Below the pieces are notes generated by a model that was not told the origin of the DNA, made no database searches, and was given only the letters and a program-made list of their open reading frames with translations. The position numbers and the translations under genes are program-made. From NCBI GenBank assembly GCA_031266615.1, contig JAISAR010000077.1, positions 1-8,083 on the forward strand: a stretch of 8,083 bases of DNA. Direction: 5' to 3'. Shown here piece by piece: positions 1 through 6,102 of this stretch. This stretch comes from Rickettsiales bacterium. GTDB lineage: Bacteria > Pseudomonadota > Alphaproteobacteria > Rickettsiales > Anaplasmataceae. The stretch's first letter is position 1; each line of letters starts with the position of its first letter.

Positions 1-67
1 AAGACATGCAGTGCACATAGTGCGAAAAATTAAACAATAGTACGCCAAATACAAGTTTTCTTGTCAT
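1..67 (-). CDS. 5' end of an unidentified gene, signal-peptide-like start (cut by window edge)
   Basis: Reading leftward from an ATG at 67-65, 22 codons stay open to the window edge and begin MTRKLVFGVLLFNF. Two basic residues followed by a hydrophobic run look like the start of an exported or membrane protein. An AGG lies five bases before the ATG (minus strand AGGTTAAAATG), which is good Shine-Dalgarno spacing and supports this start. A weak promoter-like pair (TTGCCC, 18 bases, TATTTG) lies further upstream, between this gene and gltA. Nothing in so short a piece identifies the family. It could also be a chance open frame, since only 67 bases are visible. Confidence 0.45.
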   Translation of the reverse strand, partial: MTRKLVFGVLLFNFSHYVHCMS

Positions 68-150
68 TTTAACCTGCACAGATTGGGAAGTTAAACAAAT
101 AGCTTCACTACTATGATAAGGGCAACGGCGAAGGTTGTCAAGTAATTTTT

Positions 151-181
151 TCGCACATGCCAAAGCTGGTTTGACATGCGA
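151..181. other. Imperfect hairpin downstream of gltA
   Basis: Bases 151-164 can pair with 170-181: four inner pairs (CAAA with TTTG), one mismatch, three pairs (ATG with CAT), a two-base bulge, then four outer pairs (TCGC with GCGA). It begins 17 bases past the gltA stop, where a terminator would be expected. On the minus strand the stem is followed by A residues, not T residues, so it does not have the form of an intrinsic terminator for gltA. It may instead act in RNA end protection or have no role. Confidence 0.3.
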
Positions 182-197
182 GAGGTCTCATGAAGAT

Positions 198-1448
198 TTA
201 TTTACCAACATAGAGCTGCCTTGGTCTACTGATTTTAGTTTCTTTGTCATTTGCCATTTCATACCACTGAGTAACCCAACCAGTAGTTCTTGCAAGTGCA
301 AAAATAGGTGTGAACATATTCGAAGGAATATCAATGGCGTTCATTATTATACCTGAGTAAAAGTCAACATTCGGATATAGCTTGCGCGCAACAAAGTACT
401 CATCCTTTAAAGCTATTTCTTCAAGTCCTTTTGCAATCTTAAGCAGTTCACTACTTTGTTCCAGTTTACCCAAAACCTCATTACAGGCATCTTTCAATAT
501 GCGTGCGCGTGGATCGTAATTTTTATAAACACGATGACCAAACCCCATCAATTTGAATGGATCTTTATCATCTTTAGCTTTTTCAATGAACTTATCTATA
601 TCTCCACTTTGCTCTATCTCCTTTAGCATATTTATAACTGCCTCGTTAGCACCACCATGCGCCGGTCCCCAAAGTGTAGCAACTCCTGCAGAGAGGCTTG
701 CAAACAAACTAGAACCGGCTGATCCCACCAACCTGACAGCCGCTGTAGAAGCATTCTGTTCATGGTCAGCATGAAGAGTGAATATTTTATCCAGAGCTTT
801 TGCGAAAAGGGCACTTTTATCGTTATCAAAAGCATCGCCAAACATCATCCTTAAGAAATTTTCACTATAGTTCAATTCATTGTTGGCATTTATGAATTCC
901 TGATCATTGATATGCCTGTATATCATTGCAACAATTGCAGGAACTTGCGCTATTGCAGAAATTCCAAAATCTAGATCTTCACTATTGACGTTGTTGCCAT
1001 GTCTCTCATGGTAAAGTGCTGACAAACCTGCAAAACATGCAATCAAAATCGACATAGGGTGAGCAGTTTTTGGAAATGCTTTAACTACGTTTACAACCTG
1101 CTCTGGCACTTTGGATAATTCCTCTATTTTCAGAAGAAACTTTTTGTGTTGCTCTAAATTAGGCAACTCACCATAGAGTAATAGGTAAATTACAGCAGTA
1201 AAATCATTATTCTCTGCTAAATCAGCTATACTATGTCCCCTATACTTAAGAACTCCTTCATCTCCATCAATGAATGTAATTGCGGAAGAACACGAAGCTG
1301 TGGAAACAAACCCTGGATCATAAGTGAACAACCCTGTTGTCCTGTACAAATCCTTAATATTTAATACATCAGAACCCATCGTTCCGTTTAATATGGGTAG
1401 CTCGATCTTTAATCCATTGCTTAATTCTAATAACGCTTTTTTATCCAT
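198..1448 (-). CDS. gltA: Citrate synthase
   Basis: Condenses acetyl-CoA with oxaloacetate to citrate, the entry step of the TCA cycle, in the cytoplasm. The 416-residue protein has the length of the bacterial type II (hexameric) enzyme and covers the family end to end. Visible active-site motifs are LHADHEQN at 225-232, GPAHGGANE at 261-269 with catalytic His264, GFGHRVYKNYDPRA at 302-315 with His305, and NVDFYSG at 360-366 with catalytic Asp362. These numbers coincide with the E. coli enzyme. The protein ends with the usual RPRQLYVG-type tail. The start is the ATG at 1448. The sequence before it has only a weak GAG-type ribosome site, so initiation may be inefficient or the transcript may read through from rpsT, 80 bases upstream. 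No damage is visible. In an intracellular bacterium with little sugar metabolism, the TCA cycle is expected to be a main energy route. Confidence 0.97.
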   Translation of the reverse strand: MDKKALLELSNGLKIELPILNGTMGSDVLNIKDLYRTTGLFTYDPGFVSTASCSSAITFIDGDEGVLKYRGHSIADLAENNDFTAVIYLLLYGELPNLEQHKKFLLKIEELSKVPEQVVNVVKAFPKTAHPMSILIACFAGLSALYHERHGNNVNSEDLDFGISAIAQVPAIVAMIYRHINDQEFINANNELNYSENFLRMMFGDAFDNDKSALFAKALDKIFTLHADHEQNASTAAVRLVGSAGSSLFASLSAGVATLWGPAHGGANEAVINMLKEIEQSGDIDKFIEKAKDDKDPFKLMGFGHRVYKNYDPRARILKDACNEVLGKLEQSSELLKIAKGLEEIALKDEYFVARKLYPNVDFYSGIIMNAIDIPSNMFTPIFALARTTGWVTQWYEMANDKETKISRPRQLYVGK

Positions 1449-1499
1449 CGCTTAGGTCACTCAAATTCTATACAAAGCATACAAACCGAGGAGTATATA

Positions 1500-1523
1500 T
1501 TAACCTAGTTAACTTTAGATTAA
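1500..1523. other. Imperfect dyad between rpsT and gltA
   Basis: The 80-base rpsT-gltA spacer contains an 8-base perfect palindrome, AGTTAACT at 1507-1514, flanked by TTAACCT on the left and by TTTAGATTAA on the right. The flanks pair partly after a two-base bulge. It lies just past the rpsT stop. It could be a transcript-end structure for rpsT or an operator for gltA. The high AT content makes chance formation quite possible. Confidence 0.2.
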
Positions 1524-1528
1524 CCACA

Positions 1529-1798
1529 CTAAGCAGTCATCAACGCTTTTACTTTTGCATTTAAGCGACTTATTTTACGTGCAGCAGTGTTTTTATGAAT
1601 AACACCTTTATTCACACACTTGTGCAAATTAGATTCAGCGTTTCGAAATGCTATAATGACATTTTCTTTATCACCAGACTTAATTATATCAACCAATTTC
1701 CTAATAGCAGTGCGGGTTTTACTTTTTCGCATTTTATTTATCAAAGTGCGCTTCGCTATTACCTTTATCATTTTTTTAGCACTCTTATGATTCGCCAT
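1529..1798 (-). CDS. rpsT: 30S ribosomal protein S20
   Basis: Small basic protein of the 30S subunit that binds the 5' domain of 16S rRNA early in assembly. The 89-residue length is typical of the family. The sequence opens with MANHKSAKKMIK and continues as a Lys/Arg-rich helical protein (RTLINKMRKSKTRTAIRK at 17-34), ending with a conserved HKNTAARKISRLNAKVKAL-type segment at 68-86, which is the S20 signature. The start at 1798 is supported by an AGG ten bases upstream and by a good promoter (1832-1859). It lies in the 50-base gap after plsC and has its own promoter, so it is probably transcribed on its own or together with gltA. Confidence 0.97.
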   Translation of the reverse strand: MANHKSAKKMIKVIAKRTLINKMRKSKTRTAIRKLVDIIKSGDKENVIIAFRNAESNLHKCVNKGVIHKNTAARKISRLNAKVKALMTA

Positions 1799-1831
1799 AT
1801 ATTAATACCTAAAACACTGTACTCTTTTCCT

Positions 1832-1859
1832 ATTATAGAATTTTTTCACTAATTTGCAA
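1832..1859 (-). promoter_or_regulatory. Sigma70-type promoter for rpsT
   Basis: On the minus strand, TTGCAA (1854-1859, four of six matches to TTGACA) is followed after 16 bases by a perfect TATAAT (1832-1837). Transcription would start near 1825 and leave a leader of about 27 bases before the rpsT ATG. The -35 box overlaps the last codons of plsC, which is compact but plausible for a highly expressed ribosomal gene. Confidence 0.6.
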
Positions 1860-2574
1860 TACTAGTTTTTCCTGCAGCCAATTCGCTACTTTTCTCTTCA
1901 ATAGTTTTTTCTAAATTTCTCAAGAATTCATCCCTACTTAACCCAGGGTATATCGGAGGTAATATCTCTATTATTGCCTTCCCGGGATTTTTTCTTATAG
2001 AAAGTATACTCTTTGGCCAAAATAAACCGGTATTTAAAGCAACTGGTAATACAGGAACAGATAATACGCTATATAAAGCCGCAACACCTGGTCGATATTT
2101 TGCTTTTTGTTTTGCAGCTGTTCTGGTGCCTTCAGGAAATATTATTATGCTTCTATTTTCTTTTATACGCATCTTAGCTAACTTAATGATATAGCGTATA
2201 GAGCTGATACCATCCAAGCGGTTAATAAAAATCATCCTAAGCGCCATGAGGTGCAAACCAACAAATGGAATCCACTTCAGTTCACGTTTTAAAATAAAAA
2301 CTGCGTTTCTAAATAAAAGTATGAAAATCAATGTTTCAAACGGAGATTGGTGCTTAGAAGCAATTATAAAGGGCTGCTTTGGAATGTTTTCTATCCCCTT
2401 AATTGCGTATTCAACTCCACACAGTAAACGCAACATAAACAATACAACCTTTACTGAGTAGGCAAGGAAAATAGTTATTATGCGTACAGGAAAGAAGAGT
2501 ATAGGAAGAGTAACTAAAGTATAAAGCACCTCCCATAATATAAGAAAAAAATTAAACAATAAACCTGAAATCAT
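1849..2574 (-). CDS. plsC: 1-acyl-sn-glycerol-3-phosphate acyltransferase
   Basis: Membrane enzyme that transfers an acyl chain to position 2 of lysophosphatidic acid to give phosphatidic acid, the precursor of membrane phospholipids. The 241-residue length is normal. A hydrophobic N-terminal region at about 3-48 should anchor it in the inner membrane. The four acyltransferase blocks are visible: KHQSPFE at 74-80 (catalytic His75), FINR at 116-119, FPEGTR at 146-151 and VPVLPVAL at 173-180. The acidic residue of the HX4D box is Glu80 instead of Asp, a variant I recall from alphaproteobacterial members. The start at 2574 lacks a strong Shine-Dalgarno sequence and sits at the base of a 9-bp hairpin (2574-2601). 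The gene follows xerD by 55 bases and may be cotranscribed with it. Confidence 0.93.
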   Translation of the reverse strand: MISGLLFNFFLILWEVLYTLVTLPILFFPVRIITIFLAYSVKVVLFMLRLLCGVEYAIKGIENIPKQPFIIASKHQSPFETLIFILLFRNAVFILKRELKWIPFVGLHLMALRMIFINRLDGISSIRYIIKLAKMRIKENRSIIIFPEGTRTAAKQKAKYRPGVAALYSVLSVPVLPVALNTGLFWPKSILSIRKNPGKAIIEILPPIYPGLSRDEFLRNLEKTIEEKSSELAAGKTSIAN

Positions 2575-2601
2575 AAACTCAGATAAACTTACCTGAGTTT
2601 A
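2574..2601. promoter_or_regulatory. Perfect 9-bp hairpin in front of plsC
   Basis: TAAACTCAG (2574-2582) and CTGAGTTTA (2593-2601) are exact reverse complements separated by ten bases. The right-hand boundary in the plsC message is the A of the plsC start codon, so the stem would pair the bases immediately before the ATG. It also lies 28 bases past the xerD stop. It has no T-run, so a translational or processing role fits better than intrinsic termination. Confidence 0.4.
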
Positions 2602-2629
2602 GCCCTACTGCAAATTAAAAACAATAAGT

Positions 2630-3616
2630 TTAACTATTGATTGTTTGAGTAATAGGATGTGAGTCAGCTAATTTGTCCTTCAATTTTTTGTTAGCAACAT
2701 GAGTATATATTTGTGTTGTAGAAAGGTTAGTATGACCAAGAACTTTTTGTATCAGCACAATACTTGCTCCACTATCCAGTAGATGGGTAGCAAAAGAATG
2801 TCTAATCACATGTGGAGAGATTTTGTTTTCATCAATATTGCATTTTCTTGCTAATTCCTTAATTAATTGACCGATTCTCTGCCTAGTAATCGGCTTATTA
2901 GGTCTATTACCTGGAAACAACCAATCAGACTCCTGTCCGTCAGGAATCAGATTGTTACGAACTGATAAATAATTTCTAAGGCTTCGCAGCGCTTGCTCAT
3001 TAAAAAGAATTTGCCTCTCTTTACCACTTTTTCCTTTTATTATTATATAACTTTCTTTGTCATTACTGTTTGCTAAGTGTGACACCTCACGTAACTTCAT
3101 ATTAATCAGTTCAGAAATACGCATGCCGGAAGAGTAAAGTATGTCTAAAATAGCGCATAACCTTCTACCGTTTATTTCTTTATTCGATTCGCTCGCTGAT
3201 TTTCTGACTGCATCCATTAACAAGAGCATTTCTTTGACGCTCAAATATTTTGGCAAAGGACGAGAAACTTTTGGATTTTTCAATTCATCATCATTAGCTG
3301 GAGCTGGATTGAAATCTATTATTCCATCATTAAATAGGCACTTATAAAAATTTTTCATAGCAGATATCTTTCTTGATACAGAACTACTTTTATATTTCTT
3401 TTGTGTGCATAGGGATTTCGCATAATCTTTAATATTAGCTTTGCTTGCGTTGACTAAAGTAGTGCCGCTTTCCAACAAAAAATCCTCAAGTTGACGTAAG
3501 TCTGAACGGTAACTTTCTAAAGTATTTTGCGTAGCAGATCTTTCTGACACCAAAGTATCTATGTAATACGTTATGTAAAGATTCTCTTTTTTATTCTGTA
3601 ACTGCTCTCTTTTCAT
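2630..3616 (-). CDS. xerD: Tyrosine recombinase, XerD-like
   Basis: Site-specific recombinase that acts with a partner (XerC) at dif to resolve chromosome dimers at the end of replication. The 328-residue protein has an N-terminal SAM-like DNA-binding domain (about 12-105) and a C-terminal catalytic domain. The full catalytic set is present: Arg166 (SSGMRISEL), Lys196 (GKSGKER), His269 and Arg272 (SPHVIRHSFATHLL), His295 (LGHTNLSTTQIYTH) and nucleophile Tyr304. Xer proteins are usually about 300 residues; the extra length here is a slightly longer N terminus and an insertion near 140-150 and 178-190. I prefer XerD over XerC because of the RPLPKYLS linker at 119-126 and the C-terminal HP-containing tail, but this is a judgement from memory. 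A strong AGGAG precedes the ATG, and the start lies inside the upstream small gene, which suggests translational coupling. Confidence 0.9.
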   Translation of the reverse strand: MKREQLQNKKENLYITYYIDTLVSERSATQNTLESYRSDLRQLEDFLLESGTTLVNASKANIKDYAKSLCTQKKYKSSSVSRKISAMKNFYKCLFNDGIIDFNPAPANDDELKNPKVSRPLPKYLSVKEMLLLMDAVRKSASESNKEINGRRLCAILDILYSSGMRISELINMKLREVSHLANSNDKESYIIIKGKSGKERQILFNEQALRSLRNYLSVRNNLIPDGQESDWLFPGNRPNKPITRQRIGQLIKELARKCNIDENKISPHVIRHSFATHLLDSGASIVLIQKVLGHTNLSTTQIYTHVANKKLKDKLADSHPITQTINS

Positions 3617-3776
3617 TATCAGCTCCTATATTTATTTCTTTGACTATAGTTTGATTGGAAATGTCACTCGTATTTCTTAATAAAAAATATGAGATAAATA
3701 AAACATTTACCAATAGAATAAGTATAATAAACTTTCGTCTTAATTTTTTTTTTAGATTTGATCTTACTCTTACCAT
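3591..3776 (-). CDS. Small single-span membrane protein overlapping xerD
   Basis: A 61-residue protein with a very basic N terminus (Arg/Lys at 3, 5, 9-11, 13-15), one hydrophobic segment at about 16-33 and a short polar C-terminal tail. This predicts a cytoplasmic N terminus, one membrane pass and a periplasmic tail of about 28 residues. I do not recognise the family. The layout resembles small division proteins such as FtsB or FtsL, but the coiled coil they need is absent, so that reading is not supported. Its last codons contain the xerD ribosome site and the xerD start, with an overlap of 26 bases, which argues that it is a translated gene coupled to xerD. The ATG at 3776 has no Shine-Dalgarno sequence but follows a TATAAT by six bases. 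Confidence 0.6.
   Translation of the reverse strand: MVRVRSNLKKKLRRKFIILILLVNVLFISYFLLRNTSDISNQTIVKEINIGADNEKRAVTE
3623..3627 (-). promoter_or_regulatory. Strong ribosome binding site for xerD
   Basis: Minus-strand AGGAG lies six bases before the xerD ATG at 3616, which fixes that start. It is embedded in the coding sequence of the preceding 61-residue gene, in its Ile-Gly-Ala codons, so ribosomes leaving that gene could restart at xerD. Confidence 0.75.
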
Positions 3777-3782
3777 AGTTAA

Positions 3783-3788
3783 ATTATA
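3783..3788 (-). promoter_or_regulatory. -10 box, possibly giving a leaderless message
   Basis: A perfect minus-strand TATAAT sits six bases before the ATG of the 61-residue gene. If used, transcription would start at or within a base or two of that ATG, giving a leaderless mRNA, which fits the absence of a Shine-Dalgarno sequence there. No good -35 hexamer is found at 16-18 bases upstream; a TTTACA is present but 24 bases away. The rest of the gap, 3789-3976, holds only weak AT-rich dyads, for example TAGCAC at 3894-3899 with GTGCTA at 3924-3929. Confidence 0.35.
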
Positions 3789-3976
3789 ACATCAAATCTG
3801 TAGAAAGCATCCTGTAAAGTGAGTTTTGCCATAATATACCACTTCTTGGTCATATCTACTTATATCCATTATAATATAATGTTTTTATAGCGCTAGCACA
3901 ACTAAATGGTGACTCTTGTATTAGTGCTACAGGTGTTAATAAATTTTTAGTATATATGCTCTGTTAAAAGAAGAAA

Positions 3977-4621
3977 TCACATAGTATCTCTTTTCAATAA
4001 AGCGCTAATAAAAGGAAGGGTAACATTTGATCCCATAGATTCATCATCTATCTTTTCTATAATTTCACTAATGCTGTAAAAAGAACGCTCCACTCTTGCC
4101 AAAATATAATCGATCACTTTCAAATCAATTTTCAACTGTTTATCTGAAAACCGTTTCATCAACATAATCCTTAACAATTCCTCACTCGCTGATGGAATTT
4201 TTATGCTGATGGTTGATAATATGCGAGAACTTAAATCTTTCAACTTAAAGTTAAGCTTGTTTGGTGAAGTCGAAGAAGTAATAAGCAATCTCTTGTTATT
4301 TTCTTTCATGTAGTTATAACAGTGCAATAACATTGCTTCATCTTGAACGTTTTGTACATCTTCTAAAATAAAAGCGTTGCTATATCTAATCTCGCTTATG
4401 AAATTGTTCACATTGATAAAGATTGCATCGTTCATCGATTGCCAAATGTGAGCAAGATGAGTTTTACCAGAACTTTTAGGCCCAAAAAGGATCAGGCATT
4501 TCCAAGATAAATCATCAATCACTGAATGGTATACATGCTTATTTTCATCCAAGATGATGAAATTTTGCCGACTATAATCAGCTTGATTGTTGTTAAATAA
4601 ATTTAATTGCACACTAGACAT
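3977..4621 (-). CDS. hda: DnaA-related AAA+ protein, Hda-like replication regulator
   Basis: Hda-type proteins bind the DNA polymerase sliding clamp and stimulate ATP hydrolysis by DnaA, preventing repeated initiation. The 214-residue protein starts with a clamp-binding peptide QLNLF at 5-9, matching the Hda-type QL(S/P)LF consensus. It then shows a P-loop GPKSSGKT at 47-54, a Walker B-like AFILEDV at 83-89, a sensor 1 stretch LLITSSTSP at 112-120 and a DLSSR arginine-finger box at 129-133. The DnaA helix-turn-helix domain IV is missing, which separates it from DnaA itself and favours Hda/HdaA. The ATG at 4621 is supported by AGGA seven bases upstream. It lies 95 bases after perM, an order I recall from alphaproteobacteria. 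A loader of DnaA or DnaC type is a less likely alternative. Confidence 0.82.
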   Translation of the reverse strand: MSSVQLNLFNNNQADYSRQNFIILDENKHVYHSVIDDLSWKCLILFGPKSSGKTHLAHIWQSMNDAIFINVNNFISEIRYSNAFILEDVQNVQDEAMLLHCYNYMKENNKRLLITSSTSPNKLNFKLKDLSSRILSTISIKIPSASEELLRIMLMKRFSDKQLKIDLKVIDYILARVERSFYSISEIIEKIDDESMGSNVTLPFISALLKRDTM

Positions 4622-4628
4622 TTTGTGT

Positions 4629-4650
4629 TCCTGACGGTAACTTTTACGTC
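4629..4650 (-). promoter_or_regulatory. Hairpin adjoining the hda ribosome site
   Basis: The Shine-Dalgarno AGGA occupies 4629-4632. Immediately upstream in the message, 4633-4635 plus 4637-4640 (GAC, GTAA) pair with 4644-4650 (TTAC, GTC), leaving a one-base bulge at 4636 and a three-base loop. A stem of seven pairs abutting the ribosome site could tune hda translation or mark a processing site in a perM-hda transcript. Confidence 0.35.
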
Positions 4651-4716
4651 AAAATTTACTTACTCTCCTTGAGTACATCAGGTATTCCCTCTCCTTATTA
4701 CAATGCAAAAAACCTG

Positions 4717-5790
4717 TTAGCCATTTCTATGAAACTCACTTTTAAGATATTTATCGGTTATACATTCCACTGATACATAAAACATTGCTATTATTGGAAC
4801 AAAAAGTAATATACCCATAAATCCAAAATATGAAGCACATACAGTAACTCCAAGAATAATTACTGCTGGATGTATATGGACTTTTTTTCCTACCAATAAA
4901 GGAACCAGTATATTTGCATCTATCAACTGTCCAACACCAAATAATATTAAAACAGCAGTGCTTTCAAACCATCCACTGAATTGAGTAACAGCGCTCAAAA
5001 ACCCAATGATAGTATATAATAATGGCCCTATGTAAGGTATAAATGTTAGCGTTCCTGACAAAATTCCAATAGCAACAGAATGTCTTAGCCCGATTATACT
5101 AAGGCCTATAGAGTAAAAAATCATCATAAAAATGCATACATTCGCCTGTCCTTTTAGGTAGTTAGATACAATGAAATCCACTTTTGAAAAATAATCTGCA
5201 ACTTTTTCTCTGTAAGGAACAGGAACTAATTTACTAACTTTTGTTACAATCAAAGGCCAATCACGCAATACATAAAAGAACATCACCGGAGTGATTACCA
5301 CTAGTGATACTGTATGAATCAAGCTAAAGCTCGAGCTTAACACCTGGATTATAAAATTACTGGTAATATCGAAGGCATTTACGAAATAAGATATATAATC
5401 GCCGTAATTTTTTGCTAGACTTTCAGATAAGTGATCAAACAAACCATCTTCTGTTTTTATATTGAGAAATTCTAACACAGGTGGAATAACTTTGAGGTTT
5501 AACGAAGGTGCTTTACTGACTAAAAAGTTCAATATCGAGGTGATTTGAACATATACAATAGGTAAAACAAATGTAACAGCTAATACAAAAATCATCAGCA
5601 GGACAAGTATTATAAAAATTACAGAATATAGGCGTGGTATTCTATACTCCTCAAACTTTACTACTAGCGGATTAAATAAATATGCAACAACGATAGATAT
5701 TAAACATGGAAAAATCATAGGGCGCACTAAAAATAATGTGCCAACTATAAGAAGTAATATAAGACAAACGGTTGCATAGCGTTTTTGCAT
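4717..5790 (-). CDS. AI-2E/PerM family membrane transporter
   Basis: Inner-membrane protein of the AI-2E family exporter-like superfamily (PerM, formerly UPF0118). Characterised members include the AI-2 exporter TqsA and sodium/proton antiporters, but the substrate of this protein cannot be read from sequence. The 357-residue length is standard. Hydrophobic segments lie at about 6-22, 24-40, 56-87, 158-176, 216-235, 237-268, 276-291 and 306-342, with the family's large soluble section at about 90-145. Family motifs are visible: FFYVLRDW at 171-178, LTFIPYIGPLL at 248-258 and IHPAVIILGV at 306-315. The ATG at 5790 has no Shine-Dalgarno sequence and no convincing promoter in the AT-rich spacer upstream. 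Its neighbour hda, 95 bases downstream, is probably in the same transcript. Confidence 0.88.
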   Translation of the reverse strand: MQKRYATVCLILLLIVGTLFLVRPMIFPCLISIVVAYLFNPLVVKFEEYRIPRLYSVIFIILVLLMIFVLAVTFVLPIVYVQITSILNFLVSKAPSLNLKVIPPVLEFLNIKTEDGLFDHLSESLAKNYGDYISYFVNAFDITSNFIIQVLSSSFSLIHTVSLVVITPVMFFYVLRDWPLIVTKVSKLVPVPYREKVADYFSKVDFIVSNYLKGQANVCIFMMIFYSIGLSIIGLRHSVAIGILSGTLTFIPYIGPLLYTIIGFLSAVTQFSGWFESTAVLILFGVGQLIDANILVPLLVGKKVHIHPAVIILGVTVCASYFGFMGILLFVPIIAMFYVSVECITDKYLKSEFHRNG

Positions 5791-5952
5791 GTTTTTAGCA
5801 TAGTCAATTTATTAAAAAAAATACACAGTTTATTTTATCTATGTTAAAACAAATTACCAAAGACAGAGAAAGTTTACAAAAAGCAAAGTACCTGTAGTTT
5901 ATCTATGAGCGGCCAAAAAGTACCTTAGCGAGGATACGAAAATACACCAATT

Positions 5953-5968
5953 TGTCATCCAAGTAGCC
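5953..5968 (+). repeat. 16-base direct repeat, left copy
   Basis: TGTCATCCAAGTAGCC, identical to 7872-7887, with the ankyrin gene and its promoter between the two copies. The spacing between copies is 1,919 bases. The first 11 bases belong to a looser family, TGTCAT(C/T)C(C/A)AG, that occurs again at 7896 and 7965. Confidence 0.8.
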
Positions 5969-6044
5969 GATATTGAGATGGCTTTGTTGCATGGCAACTA
6001 AAAAACCTAGCGGCTACTGATAAAATTCATTACAAAGCAGCGAT

Positions 6045-6072
6045 TTGACTTTCTTTAGCTTTATTGTATTAT
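6045..6072 (+). promoter_or_regulatory. Sigma70-type promoter for the ankyrin gene
   Basis: TTGACT (6045-6050, five of six matches to the -35 consensus) is followed after 16 bases by TATTAT (6067-6072). The predicted transcription start is near 6079 and the leader is about 24 bases. An AAGG at 6089-6092 lies ten bases before the ATG at 6103 as a modest ribosome site. Having its own promoter means the gene does not depend on neighbours. Confidence 0.6.
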
Positions 6073-6102
6073 TAAATAGTTTCATTCTAAGGTTAGAGTA
6101 AC

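Larger units (their letters stand above)
5791..6102. other. Divergent spacer with repeat and possible insertion-sequence relic
   Basis: This 312-base stretch between perM and the ankyrin gene has no supported gene. It holds a copy of the TGTCATCCAAGTAGCC repeat (5953-5968). It also holds an inverted repeat AGTAGCCG (5962-5969) with CGGCTACT (6011-6018), and inside that a small hairpin GTTGC-ATG-GCAAC (5986-5998). The segment GGCTTTGTTGCAT at 5980-5992 resembles the terminal inverted repeats of several IS5/IS6-type elements, but no transposase is present. The ankyrin promoter is at the right end. Upstream of perM I see only AT-rich sequence. Confidence 0.4.

Noticed and set aside
135..356. Plus-strand open frame of 73 codons opposite the 3' end of gltA.
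   Set aside because: Most of it lies antisense to a clear citrate synthase gene, and the product has no recognisable features.
1595..1852. Plus-strand open frame of 85 codons opposite rpsT.
   Set aside because: It is fully antisense to rpsT and has no ribosome site or family resemblance.
3591..3776. Assignment of the 61-residue protein as FtsB or another division protein.
   Set aside because: Only the basic start and single membrane span fit; the coiled coil and conserved residues of the family are missing.
3826..3850. A dif-like site close to the xerD operon: CATAATATAC matches one arm and the centre of the E. coli dif consensus in reverse.
   Set aside because: The second arm does not match at all, and a ten-base AT-rich match is expected by chance in this DNA.
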